Position numbers and translations under genes: made by a program
The notes under the pieces: generated by a model
Told to the model about the DNA's origin: nothing
Seen by the model: only the letters and a program-made list of their open reading frames with translations
The model's database searches: none
Part shown: positions 12,103 through 23,451 of the stretch, piece after piece
Position numbering within the stretch: position 1 is the stretch's first letter
How the letters are laid out: each line of letters starts with the position of its first letter
Assembly (NCBI GenBank): GCA_016490735.1
Contig: JAEMWC010000953.1
Coordinates: forward strand, 180,001 to 244,000
Source of the DNA: Pachyseris speciosa
Taxonomy: Eukaryota > Cnidaria > Anthozoa > Scleractinia > Pachyseridae
Length of the DNA: 64,000 nt
Direction: 5' to 3'

Positions 12103-14013
12103 AACTCCAGATGCATTTTAGAAACAAAAAGTTTCGGGTGAGCTGTATTGGGAGTGGGGGGTTTCTATTTTAATTTTAACTTGATTATATACACACTTTT
12201 ATTATTATTATGTAAGTTGGGGCTGGATTTCAATTGGGACACGGTCCTGTTTCCTGCTCCAGTTGCTGTTATCTATTTCTTCTTTATCCATTATTTATTT
12301 ATATGAATGCAACGAATTCAATAGTTATAACTGCATGTTGACAAAAACCATGCAATTGTAGAGCACCTGTCGGTATAGTTTTAGTTTTCACACATCTTAC
12401 GCGCCCCCAAAACAGTATCGCGAAATCTTAAATTGCGAGTTCGATGTTCTATTAAAACCTTTTCTCAAACCTCTTCTCTATCTTACAGTAAAATAACTAG
12501 ACCGATAGAGTTTTAGTACTCATGGCTAGAATTGAAGGATGTCAGGTCAATGACTTGATATGGTAGGAAATCACTAATGTAAACAAGGCTTGTGACTGGC
12601 TAATTCCGGTAAGGTATGACAGATACATGAAGAAAACACCACCAAATTTTGTGCCCTGGCAACAAGATTTTGACAGCCAGCTTTCTCGAGATTTGAACTT
12701 TGTAACCTCTTTATATTTAGAATTTTACGTTTCTTGTGGCATCTTTTTATGTTTTTATACCATTTAATTCTTTATTGCCTTATGCAACGGATTAAATTGT
12801 GAGCCGAATTGGACGGTTGTGGAGAAATCGAGAAATCCAAAGTGGCGCACCCAAGGTGGTGGCTCAGTTTTCAGAAGTTGAATGAGGTTATAGTTGAATG
12901 ATTGGATTGGCGACTTCTACTTCTACTTTATTGACTAATGAAGCGTACAAAGCATCCCGTCAGTATAAAAGTAAAATAAAACTAAATAATGCCATTAAAA
13001 TAACAAAAACCGTTCCCATTGGCGAAGAGAGACTCAAGAGTTGGTTGGACTGTTTTCTAATTCAAATTAGCGTCAGCCGTGACAAATTATGTCCCTTTTA
13101 TTCATTATGTGTTTGTTTCAAACACAACAGTAACAAGGCATAAACGTTCGGTTACCAATTACAGACGGAGGTTTCAAGCTGTTTTTTCTTATCTGTGGCT
13201 TATGGATTCAGTGCAATTCTTTAATCCCCGGATGTTGTCTTTGAATCCGGAAGTTTTTTTAAGAGAACGTCTTCGAAATGCTTTCGCTTCAGATAGAAAT
13301 GGTAATAGATTGTCATTCCATTATGCCCACGGAACACGAGCGAAAATTGCAAGAGTAATTAGATTATGACATTTTAATTGCTCTTTTACAGATAAACCAC
13401 TCGATATCAAACTGAAAATTAGGACACTCTACGAAGACCCCTACGAATTGGCTGACCTGGAATGAGGGAGGGTTTTCTCACGGGCGAGAGGACTGGGGCG
13501 AGACTTGAGTGAGCGCGACACCCTGGGAATCAAACAATCCGTACTCTCCCACGCAGCCGTTCTTTGTGTCGTTACACAAAGCGTTGGTAGGAGGAACGGT
13601 TGCGTAGGAGACTAAACTATTCGCTAAGAATTGGAAGTATGCGCTAAAGCGATAGAAAGATCGGAGCCTTTTGAAGAATGAGGCATCATTACGATTGATC
13701 GGACACTGAATGGTATGTAAATGAAGTGGTAGAGTATTCAGAAGTTAGCAAAAGAAGAAAGACGGCGGACGCGTCGTCTGCGTCTGTGTTAACCTCGTTC
13801 AGCGGATTTTCTTAACGCTCTCATTAATCCTGCGTGTAGACCAGAAGAGTGATTTGGGCAGAGCAGGGCTGGCGAAATACATAATACGAACGTTCCCTTC
13901 AATTCCGTCCGCCGGAGTTTACCTCTCGCATGTGTTGTATGTAAAAGTTGAATATATATATGTCTTGCTCCCACTATTTTCTCATAATTCTCAAGTTTTC
14001 TCAATCTTGAAAC
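12103..14013. other. Stretch without a recognisable gene
   Basis: I see no gene. Open frames of 80-100 codons near 12898-13369 lack any recognisable domain or paired splice context. Confidence 0.5.
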
Positions 14014-14403
14014 TTAAAGGAGCACTGTCACCGGATTTTTGCTGTTTTTGGTTTAATTCTGCCAAAATTACTGCCTTTTACCTGTTATCGTGCGAAAAAT
14101 GCTCCAACAGAATCAGCAAGATAAATTCCAATGAAATTTTAGCAGGGAGAGCTAACCATAATAATTTTTGTGGTGATTTTTCAATGCATAGCTTGAAATT
14201 TTGAAAAAACTGGGAGTTTTTTTCAAATTTCAATCCATTTCCATCCTCGTCATCTTTGATGGAATACAGGAGTTTATAGTGTCAATGTAGTACTACAGTC
14301 TTTGGAAGCAAAACTAGACCATTATTTTAAGGTTTCCACTGATGCATTGGCTGTTTTAAGCTTTTTAAAGTGATGGTACAATAGCGTGACAATGCCCCTT
14401 AAA
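14014..14403. mobile_element. MITE with TTAAAGGAGCACTGTCA-type ends, copy 1
   Basis: The imperfect inverted ends read TTAAAGGAGCACTGTCA and TGACAATGCCCCTTAAA. The interior is AT-rich and non-coding. A related element sits at 57724-57978. The TTAA at both termini suggests TTAA-targeting (piggyBac-like), which is an inference. Confidence 0.6.
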
Positions 14404-16463
14404 CGGCAAAAACGAATGAGTGAATGGCAAGAAAAAAAACTGTGGATAGTGAGATTTGCTTTCTACCATCGTTGATAAACCTACTAAGTATGCGTTCTCC
14501 ACTTTCGTTTTGTATAGTACAAATCCAATCTCGTACCTCAAGTCTTTGTTCTTTACTACGCATGCTTGAAGTAACGAACGACTCTCGAAGGACCCGTTAG
14601 GTTTACGATTCAGATTGGTTTTTCCAAAAATTACAAATGACCGGAAGTAAAACAGAAGTCCAATATTGCTCTGAACCCAAAGCATGCGCAGTTCAACCAG
14701 AAATACGACATATTCCGACTTCTTGAACAGATCTTTCCAGAGTCGCTCGTTTCCCGACCAGTGGACAAGGGGTACGAAGATTCTGGGCACGAGATTGGTT
14801 TCCATGTAATTTTAATAACCCATAAAAATCGGGCAAGTCCGTTGTTAGGCACGTGTTCTCGTTGTGCCTGACACGTGTTTCAGCGAATAGACAGTTATTT
14901 TTCAACCAGTAAAATGCCTTGTCACCTTTTAGTAAGCAGAGTAAATGATAACGTAACGTAAGGTGATATTTAACCTCTAAGTATATGAAAAAATTTCAGG
15001 GTATGTTATTTCAGAAAAACTATAAAGGGCGTATTCATCGACTTTTCTTCTTACGCGCGATTCCTTTAGGAACGCGTCCGAGTCCTTTCAGACCGGAATT
15101 ACGAGGTCAACAGTAGCGGACAAGGTAATCTAAAGTAAGATAGTACTTGAAGTCCTGTTGAGGGAGGCTGAAAATTTGTCAGTTCGTAAGGAAATATCTA
15201 GAAGGAACCGCGTTCTGGAAGGTGGTCTGATCTTGCGGTTCCGGCCCTCACACAGTCACTTCAAACAGAATTTATGTCGTACTACAGTCGAGTGTGATTC
15301 AAGCATCAGAAGGACGAAAGTAAAGTGCAAATAAATCCGCGAAATATCTACATAAAAAACAATATTATCAGTTCGTTTTGAGGGATGAATGGCTTAAAGG
15401 TCGAACAGATTGCAACTGAATTTTGCTGACTCTATTCTTTTGTTTAACTTGAACTGTATTGGAGTTGACTGAAATGCGACATAGGAACTGGGGCCAAGTT
15501 AATATACAGTCAATAATATGTTGAAATGATGATCAAATGTGCCATGAGTACCTATACAACAGTCAAGGCAAATTTGCATGTAGGAGCTCAGATCTCTAAG
15601 GGGTAACCTCAAGGTAGGCCTTATTGATTTATATGACGATAAGTACGCACATACCGACCCGATGATCAAAGTCACCGCGATTACACTCACTATGTAATAG
15701 TTAAAGTAGTTAAGCTCATGAAGAGAACAGTATCTGTTCTGCCCGTAAACTTCAAAGAACATCACGTCTGCAAACAGGGCTCAAATGGGCCAAGGTTACG
15801 ATATTACACGAGCGGGCACTGACTTTGCCCTGTTATTCGTGAAAAAACTGCAAAAAGTATGAGGAAATAGCACGACTTTTTCTTTTTTAACAAGTAACGT
15901 TAATATTTCATCATGGACTGAATGGAATATGATTTTTGAAGACTGACAAAGTGTTGTGTAATGTATTTTGGGGCAAGACTGCGTAGGCGGTGAGGGTCAA
16001 ACTGATTGCCGTTGATCATTTCTGAAGAGACAATAGCAAGTTGACCCTTGACGCATGATCAATGAAATCTTACGCTATCACGCGAAAAAGGAACCAAAAG
16101 CTACAGCCGTATATCATACGTATAACTGTTATATTAGAAAGTTTCGTTTAGTGCGCTTATTTTTGTAGGTTTGATTTCTAAATCCCCTCCAGGAACACGA
16201 GTCCGCTCATCACACACATACTTCTGGTTTTCAGCCAAGTTACCCTTGAGGTTAATGCTATCTTTATTTAAAATATTATCTCGGTTGTTGACAAGAGAAT
16301 TGCCGCGTTTTCTCTCGACTGTGTCAAAACCACAAGCCAGTTAAGGGGGGGCTTAACCTAAACACCGTTTTTGGGTCGCTTGACATGGATTTGACGCTAA
16401 TATCTCGTTCGCGTTTCAAGCAATCCAAAATCCCTATGTGCTCATCCCACGAAGCTATGTTGT
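14404..16463. other. Stretch without a recognisable gene
   Basis: A 146-codon minus-strand frame (14365-14805) contains a repeat end (GGGCACGAGATTGG, about 14786-14800) related to the MITE at 42821 and is not a credible gene. An 88-codon minus-strand frame at 15499-15765 could encode one hydrophobic helix but has no other support. Confidence 0.45.
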
Positions 16464-16910
16464 CGGGGGCACCCAACGAGCAAAATCAACCATAAGCTAT
16501 AGAAAGGCATTTTGGGGTGCCTTATGGTGTTTGAAGTCTGTTTAAAGCGATGTTTTCATAAGCTAGAAGAAATTCATCTGTTCGGATTCCCTAGCTGAAA
16601 TTTTAATTGCCCGAAAATGTTAGGGAACAAAATCTTCCTTTGAGAAAATGCAAGCTGAAATGAAATTTCCACGAACTTTCTAGGGAACTGTTTTCTTTCC
16701 GAAAATGGTAGCTGACGTTTTTGACTGCCAAAAACAGCAATTACGACCTTTCCGAAAACTTCAGGGGCTATGATTTCCCAATTTCGAATCTTTTAGGCCA
16801 CGTTTTAGTTACGAAAATCCGAGTGCACTCTTTAATCGACGCCGAAAGCGCAAGGCGAATTACCCTCCACCGAACAGATATCTACCGAAACTTGCCGTTG
16901 GGTTCCCCTG
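16464..16910. mobile_element. MITE with GGGGCACCCAACG ends, uninterrupted copy
   Basis: A 447-bp element ending GGGGGCACCCAACG and CGTTGGGTTCCCCTG. It matches the two halves of the interrupted element at 1353-3367. I find no clear target duplication here. Confidence 0.8.
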
Positions 16911-17285
16911 TATTGTGGGATATTTTGGAATTTTTTTGCTGATTTTTGGGCATATTTAGGAAGAGATTATTTTTCTAGAAGGATTTGTTAAATTTAGGGA
17001 AATAGGGAATATTGAAGATTTAATGAAGGTTTAAAATTGAAATCAAGGATTTAAAGTTGAAAATTAGTAGATGGACACCAAAACAGTTCCCCAGCAACCT
17101 CAATCAGTGCCCTTGTGGGGTGTCAACTGTCTGGTGGTGTTTCAAAACATTTTTTGTTCATTTTAATCCCTTCTTTAAACTCCTTAAAATTTCACTCCAA
17201 TTCACCTGAAGTCCTACCTTAAGACAGTTAAGTGAGAGCTTCAAATAGTTCCACTGGTAATCGCGGCAAAGACATGTATATATTT

Positions 17286-17590
17286 AACAATTAGATTATG
17301 AGCTCGAGATTTCTATCGCGTGATAGCTGATGAGGGTGCAGCCCGAATCAGCTATCACGCATAGAAATCGAGAGCGAATAATCTAATTGTTTCAGTATAA
17401 ATCTACTAGTTGTTCAAAACTAAACAGTTAAATTATCTAAATTCTCCTCACAGACACTTCGAAAACGCGGAGCAGCGGCCGCCATTTTGCTGACTACCGC
17501 TACTCACTATCCATCACAGACTAGATAGTGAGTAGCGTAGCCAATCAGAGAACGGCATTCAAGATAGAACGCTAGTAGATTTATATTAAT
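17286..17590. mobile_element. Compound hairpin-MITE element, copy 2
   Basis: The first part (17286-17391) is a long hairpin from AACAATTAGATTAT to its complement. Its apex GCGTGATAGCTGATGAGGGT continues with GCAGCCCGAATCAGC. It abuts a MITE of about 200 bp with CTACTAG/CTAGTAG inverted ends. The same arrangement occurs at 18253-18539. Confidence 0.75.
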
Positions 17591-18252
17591 ACCGAATAGA
17601 TTTTGCAAGTATAATTATTGCTTGGTGTGTATATTTCAGTCTCTGTTGTAGGCTGTAGCGTGCACTTGTCATCTTGCAGCTGATTTTTGAGTTACTGACA
17701 TATGGCCATGTATTGACTGCACTTTCTTGGGGTGCTGTTTATTGAGCTGTGCGAGGTACTTCTTTCTTGAGCCTGCGGTTCATGACCGCGGCACATTCGG
17801 ACTGACCAATCAAACGAAAGCTTCCGAGCAGAACTTTCCTAGCTATGAAGCTGTTTATTGCGCTGCCCAAGCTGCTTCTAACTCAGGCCGTGCAGCTGTA
17901 GATGAAAACCTGACTTTTCACCATTCAAAAGAGAGCTTTTCTTGTTTTTGTGTTGTTCTACGGAAGAAAAAATCCTAACCTCTTGAAATCCTTAAGTGTA
18001 GCCATTCAAATGAAAGATGTAAAGCATAGCACTTTCACTAATACTATTACTGAGTTGTATTCAAGTTTTTTTCTATCTTTTGAGTCTGGAGAAAAAAAAA
18101 AGACTGATAATCATAACTTAAGTGTTGTGTCTTTTAGTATGACAACTGAATGGGTCAAAAATATAGTTTTGGAATTTTGTCTTCCTTCACTTCTACTCTA
18201 TGCTTCTTTTTTATCTAAGATTATCAAGGTTGTGAGGTTTGATAATATATTT

Positions 18253-18539
18253 AACAATTAGATTATGAGCGCGAGATTTCTATAGCGTGGTAGCTGATGA
18301 GGGTGCAGCCCGAATCAGCTATCACGCATAGAAATCGAGAGCGAATAATCTAATTGTTTTAATATAAATCTACTAGTAAATTATCTAAATCCTCCTCGCA
18401 GAAACTTCGAAAACGCGAAGAAGCGACCGCCATTTTGTTGACAACCGCTTCTCACTATCTATCACAGAATAGATAGCGAGTAGCGTAGCCAATCAGAGAA
18501 CGGCATTCGTGATAGAACGCTAGTGGATTTATACTAAAA
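18253..18539. mobile_element. Compound hairpin-MITE element, copy 3
   Basis: Hairpin 18253-18359, then a MITE to 18539 whose right end is TTTATACTAAAA. The apex loop is identical to copy 2 over the CTGATGAGGGTGCAGCCC core. Confidence 0.75.
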
Positions 18540-19499
18540 TTGGATCGACTGTCATACGTTATACGATGCCTTATTTGGCATGGAGACAGGCTTATACCAC
18601 TCCTGTCTATTGGGCTCTAGTCGGCTCTTTCGGTTACCAAGTCCAAATATTTGGGAAAGGCTTTAGCGTATGGATTTTGAGCTCTATTGGTCCTGTGATA
18701 GGCACAGATTTAACTATTTTTGCTTGATATATTTATTCATGTTGCATCAGAGAGAAAACAAAGATCGAACAATCCACCGTAAAATTGCGTCTGGTCTCAA
18801 GACAGATTTAAACTTTTCGAGGCCAGACCTGAAATCTCGTTAGGTTCAGCGTTTGAAAATCACGCCTTTCAGTGAAATAAGGACAGATAACAGTTTTCTA
18901 TCCCAAAAAGAACTTTGTAAACCATTTCCCGGTAGATCAGCGACAGCTTTCTTGCAAAGTGCAAAACGATAGTTTTCTTGGAATGTAAGGTAAAGTAAAA
19001 CTTTATTTTTACAGGGTGGCCCATGCAGCTTAAACTGCTGGAATCCAGAGGGGCCCTTCATCTAGGAATACAAATTACAACAATAGTTTAAGAGGCTAAA
19101 AAAGGATTACTGAATTCTGTATACTAGATTAATAAGAATAGAAAATTAACAATACAATAAAAAGAAGTTCTTTGCTGTTCGGCAGACGAACTGTACATAA
19201 TCTGCGTTTATTAAGTTGGCAGGAAGGTCATGGCAAACTAGCTTGATTTATTTCTTAATTAATGTGGACTTTGGAGCGTTTTAAGTTTCCATTTTATTAA
19301 AAACAGAATTTCTGGTTGGAGGACGGCGAGGGACAATTCCCCGCCTAAAATTTCTAAGACTATCCAAGACCGAGCCTAAACTGTTCAAGTTCAAGTCAAG
19401 TTTATTGTGTCTATACACTTAGCTTTTGTGAGGACAATCTCACCAGCTAGTTTGCAGGTATAACACAGAAAGTAAACTGAGTGAAAAGAACTAGATTGA

Positions 19500-19802
19500 A
19501 ATAATGCTTACAACAAATAACTACGAATAGTATAAGATTAAAAAATAAGATTTGAAATCTCTTTACATAAGACTAGATATAACTTTTCATAAAATATAAC
19601 TTTTCATAAAATAAGATTTGAAATATCTTTACATAAGACTAGATATAACTTTTCATAAAATAAGGTCAAGCTAAAACTAATCAATAATACAGGGTGTAAA
19701 ATATAACGGTCATATCAAACCTGACAAGTCTAAATTTCTAATAGTATTTTTAAAAACATTAAAAGATCGAATAGTTCTATATGAGTCAGGCATTAAGTTC
19801 CA

Positions 19803-19804
<2 letters not shown>
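19500..19804 (-). mobile_element. LINE 3' part (reverse transcriptase C-terminus and 3' end)
   Basis: On the minus strand the frame reads WNLMPDSYRTIRSF-NVFKNTIRNL and then a stop. This resembles the C-terminal LWNSLP...FK...L motif of CR1/L2-type LINE polymerases. It is continued at 20860-21011 beyond a Penelope-like insertion. A near-tandem 70-bp duplication (TAAGATTTGAAAT..., about 19545-19665) lies in the 3' region, and a TTCAAGTCAAGTTTATT tail is near 19390. Confidence 0.65.
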
Positions 19805-19848
<44 letters not shown>

Positions 19849-19880
19849 GGAGTGAAACACGAAAATTAGGTTTATCAACG

Positions 19881-19911
<31 letters not shown>

Positions 19912-20859
19912 GGATTAGATTAGCTGACGTTTCGAGCGTTAGCCCTTCGTCGGAGCGAATCGAGGAATTGTGGGTTGTGTATGGTTTATATACAGAAAAT
20001 GGAGCTACGCTATGGGTGGTAACATGGTAACGTGAAAAACAGGAATAAATTAATCGAATGAAAAGCGCTCGTTGATACCATTCACCCTCACATTTCACCC
20101 TCATAATAACCCAGTTAAAGCCATCATTCTTAATAACTTTAAGATACTGCAAAATGATCCAGAAACTGCTGGAATCTTTTCGCAACCACCGCTGATTTCA
20201 TTCAAACGCGACAAAAATGTAGGTAACTTTCTAGTGAGAAGCACATTCGAAACAACCGGAACAACCAGGCACTTTTAAATGCGCGCGCTCGCGATGCAAA
20301 ACTTGTCCTTTCATCCAAAACACTGACAAAATATCGGGCCCTAAGCGATCTGTTAAGATCACTGATCGTTTCACGTGTACCTCCGCAAATGTTATCTATT
20401 GCATAACCTGCACATTATGCAAAAAGTTATACATGGGCAAAACAGGAAGACGACTAGGTGACAGATTCCGAGAATATCTACGTGATGTTGAGAAAGATGA
20501 CAAAGACGCATCCAAACCAGTCGCTCAGCATTTTAATCTCCCTAGCCATCCAAACAACATATGTCGATCTCCGGCCTTTCCCTACATCAAGGTACCACGG
20601 AAAGCCGTAAAAATCTCGAGCAAAAATTGATCTTTCAAATCGGCACGCTTCCTCCCCACGGTATCAACGAGCGCTTTTTATTCAATTAATTTATTCCTGT
20701 TTCTCACGTTACCATGTTACCACCAATAGCGTAGCTCCATTTTCTGTATATAAACCATACACAACCCACAATTCCTCGATTCGCTCCGACGAAGGGCTAA
20801 CGCTCGAAACGTCAGCTAATCCGAATCCCTGTACGGTGGTCAATTTACATTTTTTTTAA
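19805..20859 (+). mobile_element. Truncated Penelope-like element with inverted terminal repeats
   Basis: The internal part (20080-20660) encodes the end of a Penelope-type reverse transcriptase (FKILQNDPETAGIFSQPPL) followed, after a frameshift, by a Cys-rich linker (KCARSRCKTCPF) and a GIY-YIG endonuclease. The endonuclease shows VIYCITCTLCKKLYMGKTGR and then GDRFREYLRDV. Both sides carry the same roughly 190-bp repeat in inverted orientation (19890-20079 and 20660-20850). The insertion is flanked by a 13-bp duplication, ATTAAGTTCCATA, at 19792-19804 and 20860-20872. It is frameshifted and therefore inactive. Confidence 0.85.
20660..20850 (+). ncRNA. Penelope terminal repeat with hammerhead-like core
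   Basis: At about 20780-20815 the sequence reads GCTCCGACGAAGGGCTAACG, then CTCGAAACGTCAGC. A stem II GGGC/GCTC, a GAAAC box and a GTC cleavage-site-like triplet are present, and flanking GATTC/GAATC and GCT/AGC can form stem I. The first core box is CCGACGA rather than CUGANGA, and one extra A precedes stem II. Hammerhead ribozymes are known in Penelope terminal repeats. Activity of this copy is uncertain. Confidence 0.35.
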
Positions 20860-21011
20860 ATTAAGTTCCATAGTTTTGCCGCCGTAAACCTCCACGATTT
20901 TAAACCATAAGTTGTAGTGTTGGCCTTTGGCAGCTTTAAAATGTCGTTTCCTCTTCGGTCGTAATTACCGTTTTTATGTCTGTGCCTATATTATTATGCA
21001 CTTGTTTCTGT
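20860..21011 (-). mobile_element. LINE fragment, upstream half of the element at 19500-19804
   Basis: The minus-strand frame gives NYDRRGNDILKLPKANTTTY followed by GLKSWRFTAAKLWN, which runs directly into the LINE frame at 19804. Together they restore the typical C-terminal motif of a CR1/L2-like polymerase. Confidence 0.65.
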
Positions 21012-21911
21012 GGAAACATTGACTCTTCCGTTGAGGGCTTTTCCCTTTGATATTGCTGTAATGTAATGCTGTTTGATTTTTGGTGCTTTACGCAACGAAA
21101 TTTTGAATTTTTTCCATATTGTTAGGTAGGCCTAGTTTTGGCAGTGACAAATGGGACCACCTTGGGCAGAGTCAATCATGTCGTTGTCTAGACTGATTGT
21201 GTTTGTGATGGGTCGGGTGATCCGACAACTATTAATGAAGAAATAAAACGAAGCCGCTTATTACCGTTGACGCTATATCAATACGTGCTACTTTTCTTGG
21301 TTGTATATATGATACAAATACCTCAGTTTGTTTGTCATTCGCAATTCACTAATTTGTTAACGGATTTACCGACTCAAAAGGAAAGAACGGACAATATGGC
21401 ACGGAAAGAAATGTCAGACAGCACAAAAGGCCGAATTCAGCCATACTGTTTGCGAGTTACTGCTTAATCACACCGAGTTAACTTCGTATTCAGACTTTTC
21501 GATGTCAGTTCCATTGGTTAAAATAACATCTTTTCTTCTGGCAAAGAAGTGAATTGTTAACACGAATGCTGACGCAAGAATGCCAATAAAATACCTTGAA
21601 GGGCGGTGGGCGTGTCAATCCTCAAGAAATGCGACCTAATAACTGAAAGAAAATCTTAGCTTGTATTGATAATGCCTGGGTGGGGATTAGAAGGGTAACA
21701 AATTGTCTAAATTTGGTGTTGGCTTGTGGCAAATGCATCAGTACTGGATAAAACGCGATTGTTAAAAAAAACACCAGGGAATTGGTAAACAGGTCACAGG
21801 CGAGGATGTCCGTGGCTTTTTTTTTTTTTTTACGTTCGAGAAGTATAGTATATATTGAGAGATTTATAGAGAAATTTCTGTACATTATGTAAATAATGGC
21901 TGCGGTTTAAA

Positions 21912-22034
21912 TTATTCTTTTGTTCGTATTCAAAATAGCCTCACTAACCTCGTTTTTCTTTTAGATCAAAATTCTGAAGAATTTGTTATCCCGAACGAGG
22001 CTAGCGAGGCTATTTTGAATGCGAACAAAAGAAA
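21912..22034. repeat. Palindromic MITE-like repeat
   Basis: The arms ATTCTTTTGTTCGTATTCAA and complement, continuing through AATAGCCTC...GAGGCTATT, surround a short centre. Confidence 0.7.
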
Positions 22035-22794
22035 TACGTAATTTAAAGACAGCTATTTTTGCATAGGGTCTATTTTTTTTTCAGTTGTCGGATGCTGTTA
22101 GCTTGAACGGAAAACGGGCTTTGCGAATTACCCTTGAGCCCAGTTCAGTCTTATAACCTATAAAAAGTCATCTTCAAATTTTCCTGTTTTGATAATCTTT
22201 GGCCCTCTTTAGTTTGACAAGTCGACAGTTTTGACAACTTGGTTGCATTAAGCCACTTAGTGCTAAGATAACTTCAAATTAACTGCAAGCTCTCAGACTG
22301 AGTCCGATTTCAACATCCTTTGATAGTAGAATAAACGTAATGCATTAGGGAAAATTCCTTTCATTTTCATCCACAGCAACATTAAAACAACGAGTTTACC
22401 GGCCGGCCACTTTGTTTTCTTTCAGTTCTCTTCAGGGATTTCAATATGTATTACCGTATTTAAGTTGATTCCCTCACGCCTGCATTTGACTTCTTTCCGG
22501 TTTTAATTTAAGTGTTGTTCCAGCTGCTCTATAAAAGCAGGCTAGGTTAAGAGATAACTCCAACGATTACGAGGCCCGACGATTCGGCAGTTCATCGTCA
22601 GCGACAATAGTATTAGAGAGGTGGACTACAACTTGTTATTTCGACCGCAGCATAGATCGACAATGCTGTTATTTCTGATTGAGATCAAATAGTCTTCGGC
22701 AAAGAATTGCGGCATCAACGTATAAGTCACACGGTTCCTGGCATTCATGGAATTTAAAGCCCCAAGATCAAGTAAAAGAAACCCATGCAGTCTT

Positions 22795-22998
22795 TAAGCC
22801 TGGTTCACACTAGCGACATAACGACATAAAATGACATCATCATAACGACCTAAAATGGACGTTATCTCGACGTAGAAAGGACGTTATGTTCCAGTGTGAA
22901 CATGCAGACATAATGACATAATAGTAACATAACAGCATGAACGTAACGACATAAAGATATGTCGATGTCGTTATGTCGCTAGTGTGAACCGGGTCTTA
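22795..22998. mobile_element. MITE with GGTTCACACTAGCGACATAA ends
   Basis: The inverted ends TAAGCCTGGTTCACACTAGC and GCTAGTGTGAACCGGGTCTTA bound 204 bp that is built largely of ACGACATAA/TTATGTCGT words in both orientations. Confidence 0.8.
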
Positions 22999-23282
22999 CT
23001 CTTTGCATGTGAGTAGCAAGGTAAACTCTCTCAGTAATGAAGTTGTGTGTGCATACAGGTCAGTGTGACCTACGACGCCTTTTGTAAGCGGCTACGATTT
23101 ACGATTTTGCGAATGCAACGTACGTGGCAAATGTGATAGCTTTTAGTCATGTTAAATTGCTATGATTATGTTTTATTTATTGTTTAACGCGAATAAAAGG
23201 GATTGAGAAAGAGCCACATTTCTTAAAACAGAAATATTAGACAAGTATAAGATTTTAAAATACAAAACATTTTCCTGTAATC

Positions 23283-23451
23283 AGAGCGCAATTAAAAGAC
23301 TTAAAAGTGGGATATTTCGTTCAGATCAACCGAACTTCGTCAGCCACTATACATTATATAACCCTTCTTAACATTCAAATTTGTATTGTGGCTGACGAAG
23401 TTCACTGATCCGAACGAAATATCCCACTTTTAAGTCTTTTAATTGCGCTCT
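23283..23451. repeat. Long palindrome, possible paired Penelope-type ends
   Basis: The arms begin AGAGCGCAATTAAAAGACTT and are nearly perfect for about 65 bp around a 40-bp centre. The right arm includes GGCTGACGAAGTTC and then GAACGAAATATCCC, a hammerhead-like order of boxes. Confidence 0.7.

Noticed and set aside
14365..14805. 146-codon open frame on the minus strand
   Set aside because: It overlaps repeat ends (TTAAAGG-type MITE and a CAATCTCG-type end) and shows no protein family.
15499..15765. 88-codon minus-strand frame with one hydrophobic stretch
   Set aside because: A single possible helix, no homology recognised and no splice partners.
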